Shown: in pieces, positions 45,293-53,675 of the stretch
How the letters are laid out: each line of letters starts with the position of its first letter
Position numbering within the stretch: the stretch's first letter is position 1
Assembly (NCBI RefSeq): GCF_020966635.1
Contig: NZ_JAJKFQ010000005.1
Span: forward strand, 1,080,481 to 1,144,480
DNA: 64,000 nucleotides
Reading direction: 5' to 3'
Source of the DNA: Stieleria sp. JC731
Lineage (GTDB): Bacteria; Planctomycetota; Planctomycetia; Pirellulales; Pirellulaceae
Position numbers and translations under genes: made by a program
Notes under the pieces: generated by a model
What the model saw: the letters and a program-made list of their open reading frames with translations, nothing else
Told to the model about the DNA's origin: nothing
Database searches by the model: none

Positions 45293-46969
45293 ATGGACGA
45301 AGCTACCGAAGAACTCGAACGATTGCTCATCGAATGGGACGCCGGAACGCTCGACGAAAGTGGCATTCAGCGAGTACGCGAGATTTTACGAAGTAGCGAG
45401 GTCGCACGCGAGCACTACATTCGGTCGCGAATGATGAACGCGGCGTTCGAGTTGGATTCGCAAGCCCATTTGGATTCGGCGATAGATCCATCAATTGGCG
45501 TTGCGCAAAGCTCTAGCGATCGAGTTGTCAAGCAAAGTTACGCCGGACATTGGCGACTGCTTGCTGTCGCGGCATCGCTCGTTTTCGTCATGCTTGGTGC
45601 CCGTTTGATTTATCTGGAATTCGAAATGGGAACCGCGACAGAGTCATCGAAGTCCGGTGAGCGTCTCTACACGGCGAATCAACAAGCGGGCGAAGCGATG
45701 GCGAGTGGAATTGCGATCGTCAAGAGTTTGGTCGATGTCCAATGGCCAAGCGATGACGACGTCCGTGAAGTCGGCGACGCGCTGCAGGCAGGAAGGTTCT
45801 CGATGGTGTCCGGGATCGCACAGATTGAGTTCTTTTGTGGTGCAAGTGTCGTCGTCGAAGGTCCTGCAGAACTTGATTTGGAAAACCCAATGTTGGCCAA
45901 GCTGCACCGTGGACGTCTTCGAGCACAGGTGCCACCGGCCGCTCGCGGTTTTTCGGTTGATGTTGCTGAAATGAAAGTGGTTGACTTGGGAACCGAGTTT
46001 GGGATTTCTGTCAACGACGGACAGGCGGATGTTCAAGTTTTCGATGGAGAAGTCGAACTGCATCGTTCGGCTGAACCGGTTCGGCGACTGATCACCGGCG
46101 AAGGTATCAAGAAACTTGCCGAAGGGGCAGTGATCGAATCGGAGGCCTCACCGGACTTGTTTGTTGATATCGAAAGCCTGGAATCTCGGGAGCAAGATCA
46201 GGAGAATTCGCGATTTAAACGCTGGGACGCTTCGACAGCACGTCTTCGCCAAGATGCGAGGTTGATTACTTACTATCGATTTGATCGTCAGGGTGTCAAA
46301 CAACGTCGTCTCAAATCGGGTACTTCACCAGCTGACGACGAATTGGATGGTGCGATCGTGGGTGCGAATCGGACCTCAGGTCGGTGGTCCGAGAAGTATG
46401 CGTTGGAGTTCAAGAAGCCCGGCGACCGGGTTCGCGTGCAAATCCCAGGAGAATTCAAGTCACTGACATTGGCCGCTTGGGTCAAGATCGACAGCTTGGA
46501 CCGTTGGTACAACTCGTTATTTCTGACCGACCATTACAACCAAGGTGAACCCCACTGGCAGATCCTTGATAGCGGTCAGCTGTTTTTCTCCGTCAGACAC
46601 AAGCCCGACGACGCGACCGGAAAGCTCGCGAAACGTCAAACGCACCAACCGATTTTGTCGCCTCCGTTCTGGACCCCATCGCTTAGTGGACGTTGGCTTT
46701 TCTTGGCAACAACCTACGACGCGGACACGGGTGAAACGACTCACTATCTAAACGGAGAAATCATCCATCAGGAAACGATTGATCCAAGTCTTGTGGTTCA
46801 TCAAACCAGGATCGGTGCGGCGACGATTGGTAACTGGTCCACACCAACGCGTGAAGATGCTGAGTTCGCGATTCGAAATTTGAACGGCAGCATGGATGAG
46901 TTCGCCATTTTCTCTGCCGTTCTATCGCCCCGTGAGATCGAGGAGATCTATCGAAATGGAAAACCTTAG
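45293..46969 (+). CDS. FecR-LamG membrane protein, putative regulator of the ECF sigma factor
   Basis: The 558-residue protein has a short cytoplasmic N-terminal domain with an anti-sigma-like helical pattern (EELERLLIEWDAGTLDESGI) and one membrane helix at about residues 88-107. A FecR domain follows (about 135-265; VSGIAQIEFFCGASVVVEGP, LGTEFGISVNDGQADVQVFD), then a C-terminal LamG/concanavalin-like domain (about 350-555; FKSLTLAAWVKIDSLDRWYN, IGNWSTPTREDAEFAIRNL, LNGSMDEFAIFSAVLSPRE). The layout suggests that a ligand outside, perhaps a glycan bound by LamG, is sensed and signalled through the membrane to the sigma factor encoded just upstream. Its 3' end overlaps the next gene by 14 bp. 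Confidence 0.88.
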   Translation: MDEATEELERLLIEWDAGTLDESGIQRVREILRSSEVAREHYIRSRMMNAAFELDSQAHLDSAIDPSIGVAQSSSDRVVKQSYAGHWRLLAVAASLVFVMLGARLIYLEFEMGTATESSKSGERLYTANQQAGEAMASGIAIVKSLVDVQWPSDDDVREVGDALQAGRFSMVSGIAQIEFFCGASVVVEGPAELDLENPMLAKLHRGRLRAQVPPAARGFSVDVAEMKVVDLGTEFGISVNDGQADVQVFDGEVELHRSAEPVRRLITGEGIKKLAEGAVIESEASPDLFVDIESLESREQDQENSRFKRWDASTARLRQDARLITYYRFDRQGVKQRRLKSGTSPADDELDGAIVGANRTSGRWSEKYALEFKKPGDRVRVQIPGEFKSLTLAAWVKIDSLDRWYNSLFLTDHYNQGEPHWQILDSGQLFFSVRHKPDDATGKLAKRQTHQPILSPPFWTPSLSGRWLFLATTYDADTGETTHYLNGEIIHQETIDPSLVVHQTRIGAATIGNWSTPTREDAEFAIRNLNGSMDEFAIFSAVLSPREIEEIYRNGKP

Positions 46970-49781
46970 TCGACCGTCACTCGGTTTTATTTTCTGGGCA
47001 CTCATTTTCTGTGGACTCTTGTTCGCTTCTGCATTGCCGGTCAACGCAGATGATTCATCGAGCAAAAACAGCAATCCGGGCGTACGTCTATTTACGCTGA
47101 AGGTCTTTCCGTTGCTAAAGGAAAAGTGTTTCGGCTGCCATGGCGATGACCCCGACGACATTCGTGGTCAGTACAACATGTTGTCGCGGGAGGCACTCAT
47201 TGGCGGTGGTGAATCAGGTGATGCCGCCGTGATCGTTGGACATCCGAGTCAAAGCGTGTTGATCGATGCCATCCGCTGGGAAGGCTACGAGATGCCCCCA
47301 AAAGAAAACGATCGGCTGACCCCAGCAGAAATTTCCTGGATCGAGGAATGGATCAAGTCCGGTGCACCATGGCCGAACGCAGATACGAGAAATCAAATCC
47401 TGCAGGAGGCATCGGCGGAATCAAGCAATGCCGACGGTGTCATTTTCAGAACAAGTGGTGGCACGTCTAGCGAGTGGACTTATCGGCGCTATGAGCCCAA
47501 TGAGATTTGGGCGTTCAAGCCGGTTGATCCTCCACAATTTGATTTGCCGAGTGGTGTGAATCCGATCGACTTCTTCGTCGATCGAAAAATTGAAGAGGTT
47601 GGTTTACAGGCATCCGGGCCTGCGAAGCCCCGTCAATTGCTTCGCAGAATCTATCTCGATGTCACCGGGCTTCCTCCGACGATCGAAGAAAGTAACTCTT
47701 TCGCCCAGGTGTTCGCCGAAGTTGGAGAGGAAGCATGGAATGAATTGATCGACCGTTTGCTTCGCAGTCAGCACTATGGTGAACGCCAGGCTCAACATTG
47801 GCTTGATGTCGTGCGTTACGCCGATACGGCTGGATTCTCAAACGACTATGAACGTTCAAACGCATGGCGATATCGAGACTATGTCATCCGTTCATTTAAC
47901 GATGATAAGCCCTTCAATGAATTCGTTGTCGAACAGATCGCTGGGGACGAGTTGCGACCCGATGATCCGGAAGCGTTGATCGCAACTGGCTTTTTACGCA
48001 TGGGACCTTGGGGAACGGCTATGGTTCCCCAAGACGAAGCAAGGCAAATGTATCTGGACGACCTTGTACACAATGTTGGGCAGTCCTTCTTGGCGATGCC
48101 GATGAGGTGTTGCAAGTGCCACGACCACAAGTTCGATCCGATTCCGACACGCGACTACTACCGTATGTATTCCACGTTTGCGACAACGCAACCGGCGGAA
48201 TTGGATGCGGCGTTTTTGCCCGAAGAGAACCAAGGCGGATTTGAAAAGAAACGTGAACTGGTCGCTGAGCTTCTGGAGTTCGCCAAAGCCGAATTGAAAC
48301 TCGTTGATGACAAGCAAGAAGCTGCTGCAAAGCTTTGGTACGCAGAACATCAATTGCCATACAAAAACGAGAAAGAACGCAAGGATGATCCAGAAGATCA
48401 GAAGCCGCCACGGCACATCGGGCTGACTCCAGAGGAAAAGGGAATCAAAAAGGTTCGCGAACAAGATGTCTGGATTTGGGAACGGCGGTTGGAACGTTAC
48501 GAGCCGATGGCTCAAGCCGTTTACAGCGGACAAGATGACTGGAAGAATTCCCGCAAACTGCGCAAAGCAAACAAAATCAATCAGCAATGGCGGCCGGAGA
48601 ATTTCATCTTGCAGGGCGGGAATCTCGGTTCCAAAGGTGACCCTGTGCGGCCCGGTGTCCTTAGCGCATGTGGTATCAAAGTCAACGAATCGGCCGAATT
48701 GCCGTGGGCATTGCCCGATGGGTTGGATGGTCGAAGACTTGCTTTCGCACAATGGGTTGTCGATGACAGAAACCCGTTGACCGCTCGCGTTATCGTCAAT
48801 CGCGTTTGGCAATGGCACTTTGGAAAAGGCATCGTCAAGACGGCGAACAACTTTGGTGTAAAGGGAAGCAAGCCGACACACCCAGAATTGCTCGACTGGT
48901 TGACGGCGGACTTTATCGAACATGGGTGGAAGCTAAAACGTTTGCACCGTCAGATTCTCTCCTCGAAAACGTATCGCCGATCGACAGCACCAGTTGACGT
49001 CGAGACAACGAAACGACTTGATCCGGAAGACCGCTTTTTAGCTTCGTTTCGACCGAGACGTATGTCGGCCGAAGAAATCCGCGACGGTGTGTTATTCGCT
49101 TCGGGTGAACTGCGCACCGAAATGGGCGGCGTTCCAATAATGCCGGAGATCAATATGGAGGTCGCGTTGCAGCCGCGGATGATCCAGTTTTCAATCGCAC
49201 CGGCCCACCAGCCATCGCGGACACCGGAGGAACGCAATCGCCGCACGATCTATGCCTATCGAGTTCGTGGGCAGGCCGATCCGTTCCTTGAAGTGCTCAA
49301 TCAACCAAATCCGAATGAATCATGCGAACTGCGTGATGTGGCTTCGGTATCGCCGCAAGCATTCACATTGCTTAACAGCGATGCAATGACCGACCGTTCG
49401 ATTGCCGTTGCGCTGCGAATTGAACGCGAACATGGAATAGCGTCGAACTCTGACAACATTTTTCTAGTGAATCGAGCAGTTGAGCTGGCGCTCGGCCGTC
49501 GACCTTCGGATAGCGAACAACAGTCTTTTGAAGGCTATCTAGCTGCGATGCAGAACTACCATCAAAACCATCATCCCGAAATCAAACACTATCCGACTGA
49601 GGTGACTCGTTCGCTGGTGGAAGAGTTCACGGGAGAACCATTCGAATTCATCGAGAAGCTAAATGTCTACAAAGACTACGTACCCGATGCCAAACCTTGG
49701 ACGGTCAGTGCCAAGACACGGGCACTAGCGGACCTCTGCCTGTTGCTGATCAATTCGAATGAATTCATGTATGTCTATTAG
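46956..49781 (+). CDS. PSCyt1-DUF1549-DUF1553 (PSD1) cytochrome-like protein
   Basis: The 941-residue exported protein is typical of planctomycetes. A signal or anchor helix (FIFWALIFCGLLFASALPV) is followed by a PSCyt1 cytochrome c-like domain with one haem motif, CFGCHG (Cys58, Cys61, His62), and a PPKENDRLTPAEISWIEEWI segment. The DUF1549 domain (about 190-410; PIDFFVDRKIEEVGL, RRIYLDVTGLPPT) contains MRCCKCHDHKFDPIPTRDYY, whose CxxCH could bind a second haem. The DUF1553 domain (about 610-930) ends with the usual LLINSNEFMYV. Its start overlaps the FecR-LamG gene. The TAG stop lies in the left terminus of repeat element D. Confidence 0.92.
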   Translation: MENLSRPSLGFIFWALIFCGLLFASALPVNADDSSSKNSNPGVRLFTLKVFPLLKEKCFGCHGDDPDDIRGQYNMLSREALIGGGESGDAAVIVGHPSQSVLIDAIRWEGYEMPPKENDRLTPAEISWIEEWIKSGAPWPNADTRNQILQEASAESSNADGVIFRTSGGTSSEWTYRRYEPNEIWAFKPVDPPQFDLPSGVNPIDFFVDRKIEEVGLQASGPAKPRQLLRRIYLDVTGLPPTIEESNSFAQVFAEVGEEAWNELIDRLLRSQHYGERQAQHWLDVVRYADTAGFSNDYERSNAWRYRDYVIRSFNDDKPFNEFVVEQIAGDELRPDDPEALIATGFLRMGPWGTAMVPQDEARQMYLDDLVHNVGQSFLAMPMRCCKCHDHKFDPIPTRDYYRMYSTFATTQPAELDAAFLPEENQGGFEKKRELVAELLEFAKAELKLVDDKQEAAAKLWYAEHQLPYKNEKERKDDPEDQKPPRHIGLTPEEKGIKKVREQDVWIWERRLERYEPMAQAVYSGQDDWKNSRKLRKANKINQQWRPENFILQGGNLGSKGDPVRPGVLSACGIKVNESAELPWALPDGLDGRRLAFAQWVVDDRNPLTARVIVNRVWQWHFGKGIVKTANNFGVKGSKPTHPELLDWLTADFIEHGWKLKRLHRQILSSKTYRRSTAPVDVETTKRLDPEDRFLASFRPRRMSAEEIRDGVLFASGELRTEMGGVPIMPEINMEVALQPRMIQFSIAPAHQPSRTPEERNRRTIYAYRVRGQADPFLEVLNQPNPNESCELRDVASVSPQAFTLLNSDAMTDRSIAVALRIEREHGIASNSDNIFLVNRAVELALGRRPSDSEQQSFEGYLAAMQNYHQNHHPEIKHYPTEVTRSLVEEFTGEPFEFIEKLNVYKDYVPDAKPWTVSAKTRALADLCLLLINSNEFMYVY

Positions 49782-49996
49782 TACTTCGTTCCATATGAAA
49801 ATACGGGTTCGGTTCATCAGCCGACGGGCATTAGCCTCGGTTACTGCACTGAAACCGTAGCAAACGCCAAACGGCTAATCCAAAAATCGAGCGGGTTCGA
49901 GTCATCAGCCGACGGGCGTTAGCCCCGGTTATTGCACTCAAATCGTGGTTAACGCCATACGGCTAATCCAAAATTCGAGTTTGAAGGAAGCACTAG
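49778..49996 (+). repeat. Dispersed repeat element copy D: two units, inside the operon
   Basis: The left terminus TTAGTACTTCGTTCC (49778-49792) is a variant of CTAGTGTTTCGTTCC. It is followed by ATATGAAAATACGGG as in copy A, two hairpin units, and the right end GGAAGCACTAG (49986-49996), which is again the inverted terminus. The element fills nearly all of the space between the PSD1 and DUF1501 genes, and its first bases supply the stop codon of the PSD1 gene. Confidence 0.88.
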
Positions 49997-50063
49997 CTGC
50001 CGCTTTCGAACGTAAAACCAAAGTCCTCTGATCGCTTTGACAAGTCGCCAATCGGATTCGAAC

Positions 50064-51458
50064 ATGAAATCTTTGCCACGTCGTGACTTTTTGTATGGGC
50101 TTGGTTCATCCTTGGGGGCGCTGGCTTTGACTGATCTGCAGGCTGCCGAGCGGAAAGCGTCAGGTACAGGGCCTCTTGCCCAAAAGCCGCCGATGCATCC
50201 GGCTAAAGCCAAGTCGGTCATCATGTTGTTCATGGAAGGTGGACCATCGCAGGCAGACACGTTTGATCCCAAGCCGGTGCTGAATCGACTGCACAAAACA
50301 GAGTCGACTCGTACAGCCGGTTTGGCAAACGGCAAACGTTTCTATGTCGGCAGCCCATTCAAGTCGCGGAAAGTCGGTAACGCGGGTATCGAAATGAGCG
50401 AACCCTGGCAGTTCATGGCCGATCCGGAGGTGGCTGACGAGCTTTGTGTCTATCGAGGTTGCCAAGCCGAGTCGCTAAATCATCCCGAAGCGCTGTTGCA
50501 CATGAATACCGGCAGTCGGCTCGGTGGCGATCCGGGGCTTGGTGCTTGGGCGACCTACGGATTAGGGACCGAGAACCAGAATCTTCCCGGCTATGTCGTG
50601 ATGACCGAACTGGCGCTTCCGCAAGCTGGGCCGGCGAACTGGACCAACGGCTTTTTGCCTGCGTACTATCAAGGGACACGACTGCGGAGTAGCGGCTCGC
50701 CGATCTTGGATTTACAACCACCAGAGTTCAAAAGCCGCGAACACCAACGCAGGGCTCTGGACGAATTGGCGAAGATGAACAGGCGACACGCCCAGTCACA
50801 TCCCTATCACGACCAGTTGGCCGCACGGATGGAAAGCTATGAATTGGCTTTCCGAATGCAGACGGCGGTGCCAGATTTGATCGACCTGTCAAAAGAGTCT
50901 TCGCAGGTTCTACAAGCTTACGGATTGGATCGTAAGGAAACGGCCGAGTTCGGAAAGCAATGCCTGATGGCGAGAAAACTTGTCGAAGAAGGCGTTCGGT
51001 TCGTTCAGATCTTTTCAGGCGGTTGGGATTCCCATGACTATCTGGAACGCGGTCATGCGTCACGAATCGCAAGCGTGGATCAACCCATTGCGGCGTTGAT
51101 CAAGGATCTGAAGCAGCGCGGGATGTTGGAAGATACCCTTGTCGTTTGGACCGGGGAATTCGGCCGGACTCCGGACAATAACTACCGCGGGGGAGTCACC
51201 GCATTAGGGCGTGGCCACAATGTTGACGCGATGAACATGTGGTTTGCCGGCGGCGGAGTGAAACGTGGAGCGATCGTCGGTGCGACAGACGAAATCGCAG
51301 CAGAAGCTGTCGAAGTCGTCCATCCGATTCGAGACGTGCACGTCACTTTGATGCACCTGCTAGGACTTGATGACAATAAACTGACTTACTTCCACGCGGG
51401 ACGCTACAAGCAGTTAAGCCAGTTTGGCGGACAAGTCATCAACGAGCTTTTGGCGTAA
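50064..51458 (+). CDS. DUF1501 family protein, Tat-exported
   Basis: The 464-residue protein begins with a twin-arginine signal (PRRDFLYGLGSSLGALALT) and has the DUF1501 pattern: SVIMLFMEGGPSQADTFDP, LCVYRGCQAESLNHPEALL, FVQIFSGGWDSHDYLE, LVVWTGEFGRTPDNN, GRGHNVDAMNMWFAGGGVKR and HPIRDVHVTLMHLLGLD. The family shares the fold of sulfatases and alkaline phosphatases; the biochemical role is unknown. DUF1501 genes regularly follow PSCyt1/PSD1 genes in planctomycetes, and the two products are thought to act together outside the cytoplasm. The ATG at 50064 is chosen because it starts the Tat signal. It converges on the SPFH gene with only six bases between the stops. Confidence 0.93.
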   Translation: MKSLPRRDFLYGLGSSLGALALTDLQAAERKASGTGPLAQKPPMHPAKAKSVIMLFMEGGPSQADTFDPKPVLNRLHKTESTRTAGLANGKRFYVGSPFKSRKVGNAGIEMSEPWQFMADPEVADELCVYRGCQAESLNHPEALLHMNTGSRLGGDPGLGAWATYGLGTENQNLPGYVVMTELALPQAGPANWTNGFLPAYYQGTRLRSSGSPILDLQPPEFKSREHQRRALDELAKMNRRHAQSHPYHDQLAARMESYELAFRMQTAVPDLIDLSKESSQVLQAYGLDRKETAEFGKQCLMARKLVEEGVRFVQIFSGGWDSHDYLERGHASRIASVDQPIAALIKDLKQRGMLEDTLVVWTGEFGRTPDNNYRGGVTALGRGHNVDAMNMWFAGGGVKRGAIVGATDEIAAEAVEVVHPIRDVHVTLMHLLGLDDNKLTYFHAGRYKQLSQFGGQVINELLA

Positions 51459-51464
51459 AGGACG

Positions 51465-52340
51465 CTAGTTAGACGACCCGACTTGCAGTAGCAGGTTTCC
51501 GCTCGAAGGAACCATCTCTACAGTCACATTGGAATTGATCAGTTTGTCAATCTCCATGACCGACAAAACCGTTTGCAGGATCTCGTCATCTTCGGCAGCG
51601 ATTTCGTTTAGCGCTTTACCGACAATTTTTGGACGTGCGGCCGAGGCCTCGGCCATCTTTTGAGAGACACGGAAAGCGGTTTCACTTTTGATCAGGCCGA
51701 CTCGGTTCTCACCATCTTGTTTCATCGCGCTGGTGACTTGCACCAAACGTTTGACAACCTTTTCAGTGATGTTGTCGACCATCAGTTGATCGGTAAAGGC
51801 AACTTTTCGAATGTAGACCGATCCCAGCGTGTACCCCCATTTCTCCGATAGCGGCGAGACCGTCGCACGAACCGTTCGGCTAAGCGAGTGGCGGTCTTCA
51901 AGCATCTTTTCCATTTCAAGGTTGCTAAGTGTCGAAATGGTCGAACTGGTGACGTTCGCTTGCAGAGAGCCATCGGGGTTGGCGTTGGTGAAGAGATAGC
52001 TTTCCGGATCGGTGACTCGCATCTCGTACCAAATGCCCACTCCCATCGGGGTTCCTTCTTCGGAGTTGACCATCTGGTTTCGCAAGTAGTGCTGTCGCAG
52101 TGCGGTGCCGACAACATACGATTTGCCAAAAAATGGAACCAACAAAGCACGAGGGCCAAACTTCAGCAGCGGAATCTGCAATCCGGGTTGGTCAATCGTA
52201 CCGATGACCTTTCCGAACAGCGTAAATACATACGCTTGGCACTCGCCTACGCAGGCATAAAGTCCAAAGAACCGTGCGAATCCTAGAAATATCGGAATCG
52301 CCATCAGTCCAAAAAAGAAGCCTCCGATCAACCATCCCAT
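51465..52340 (-). CDS. SPFH/band 7 domain protein, second of a pair
   Basis: The 291-residue protein has an N-terminal membrane hairpin or helix (GWLIGGFFFGLMAIPIFLGF) and an SPFH (band 7) domain: YVFTLFGKVIGTIDQPGLQI, VGIWYEMRVTDPESYLFTN, LEKMLEDRHSLSRTVRATVS, EKWGYTLGSVYIRKVAF. A Lys/Glu/Ala-rich helix (FRVSQKMAEASAARPKIVGK) follows. SPFH proteins form membrane cages that organise microdomains or control proteases such as FtsH. The paralogue lies 155 bp upstream on the same strand, so a hetero-oligomer in the manner of HflK-HflC is possible. Confidence 0.85.
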   Translation of the reverse strand: MGWLIGGFFFGLMAIPIFLGFARFFGLYACVGECQAYVFTLFGKVIGTIDQPGLQIPLLKFGPRALLVPFFGKSYVVGTALRQHYLRNQMVNSEEGTPMGVGIWYEMRVTDPESYLFTNANPDGSLQANVTSSTISTLSNLEMEKMLEDRHSLSRTVRATVSPLSEKWGYTLGSVYIRKVAFTDQLMVDNITEKVVKRLVQVTSAMKQDGENRVGLIKSETAFRVSQKMAEASAARPKIVGKALNEIAAEDDEILQTVLSVMEIDKLINSNVTVEMVPSSGNLLLQVGSSN

Positions 52341-52495
52341 CGTTCTATCTCTTATCGTTTGTGTTTTGATTCGTTGCGTTTGAAAACCCGCTGTGAACTT
52401 CGGTTTGCCTCGAAGGCCGTCGGTCGGTCAATGAGATTTGAATCTCAGTTGACGCTTTGAAGCGGGTTCTGCTGACAGTTATGTGATGAACACGT

Positions 52496-53509
52496 TTATC
52501 GGGAAATGGTTTCATCGGTGGTTTGGATCACTCGGCTAGCGACTCCGTATAGCGGAATCCGTGCGTTGCGAACGTAAGCCTTCAGCGCCGGCGAACCGCC
52601 GTTCTTCTTAATCTCGCTAAGGGTTCCGGCCAATTCACGCAGGGGTGCGACTTCTGCTTGAGCGTTGTTGGTGGCGATTTCCACCGCACGAGCACTCATC
52701 GTGATCTGCTGTTCGCTGTCAGCGCGGGCTGTGCTTAAGTCTGCCGCGACTTGGTTTCGAGTGCTATTGATTGCCGAAAGGGCACGATCGACTTCTGATG
52801 GTGGGTCGATTTCGGTGATTAGTGCGGCGTCAAGTTCGATACCGTAGCGTGCCGTGGTCGAACGGCATTGTTCTTCCATGTACTGATTTAGCAGTGGCAG
52901 ATTCTTCCGTAGGTCGTTGATCGAAACGCCTTCAGACAAGTCGACCGATGGTCCGGAGTTTTCACTTTCGGCGGCATCGATTTCTTCTTCCGCGAGCAGG
53001 TTTTGTCCTTTGGGATCGACAAAGTTCGCAACGCGTTCACGAAGCACCGAAACGAAGTAACCCATCACGTGTTCTAGCGGACTGGTGACGCCAAACAGAT
53101 ATGGATAGAGATTGCTTTCGCTGACTCGGTATCGCAGTTGGCCGTTGATGCCAGTAGTCAGGTTATCTTTTGTAACCGCTTCGATTGTGTCCTGAGCTTT
53201 GGACGGGTCCCAAGATAGGTCAACCGCTTGGGTCGCCACGCTGACTTTGTGAATGCGTTGCCAAGGTAACTTAAAGTACGGCCCGCCCGGACCGACGACA
53301 CGTACCTGAGGGTATTCGTACCGATGTTGCTCTTCGGCAGACATCGATTCGAAGTCGCTCGACGGGTTCGCCGATTCTCGCAAGCGTTCGGCTTTTCCAA
53401 AACTGGTGACAACGGCGCGTTGGTCGGGACTGACGGTATAGAATCCGCCGACGAAACATCGGAAGAAACTGTAGACGATCAATCCCGTGATCAAACCAAT
53501 CAGGAACAT
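52496..53509 (-). CDS. SPFH/band 7 domain protein, first of a pair
   Basis: The 337-residue protein has one N-terminal membrane helix (FLIGLITGLIVYSFFRCFVG) and an SPFH domain beginning YTVSPDQRAVVTSFGKAERL and continuing GPYFKLPWQRIHKVSVATQA, GINGQLRYRVSESNLYPYLF, and YGIELDAALITEIDPPSEVD. The C-terminal helical stretch (INSTRNQVAADLSTARADSE) is the usual coiled-coil for assembly. An acidic insertion (EEEIDAAESENSGPSVDLSE) interrupts the domain, which is not common in HflK. It is upstream of the second SPFH gene, with a 155-bp gap that could contain a separate promoter. Confidence 0.87.
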   Translation of the reverse strand: MFLIGLITGLIVYSFFRCFVGGFYTVSPDQRAVVTSFGKAERLRESANPSSDFESMSAEEQHRYEYPQVRVVGPGGPYFKLPWQRIHKVSVATQAVDLSWDPSKAQDTIEAVTKDNLTTGINGQLRYRVSESNLYPYLFGVTSPLEHVMGYFVSVLRERVANFVDPKGQNLLAEEEIDAAESENSGPSVDLSEGVSINDLRKNLPLLNQYMEEQCRSTTARYGIELDAALITEIDPPSEVDRALSAINSTRNQVAADLSTARADSEQQITMSARAVEIATNNAQAEVAPLRELAGTLSEIKKNGGSPALKAYVRNARIPLYGVASRVIQTTDETISR

Positions 53510-53675
53510 GATGGTCCTCGGGCGGCAAAAAGTATGAAGCTAGTTGGCAACCGTAGCACACTGCCAGCGATGGGGCCAACGGTCATTCCAAACCAAGTCA
53601 ATCTACAGTTCAGATCTTGGATCGAGATGGACCAAACGGACCATCCCGTCTTTGATCAGGGCGATCGGCATGCCG

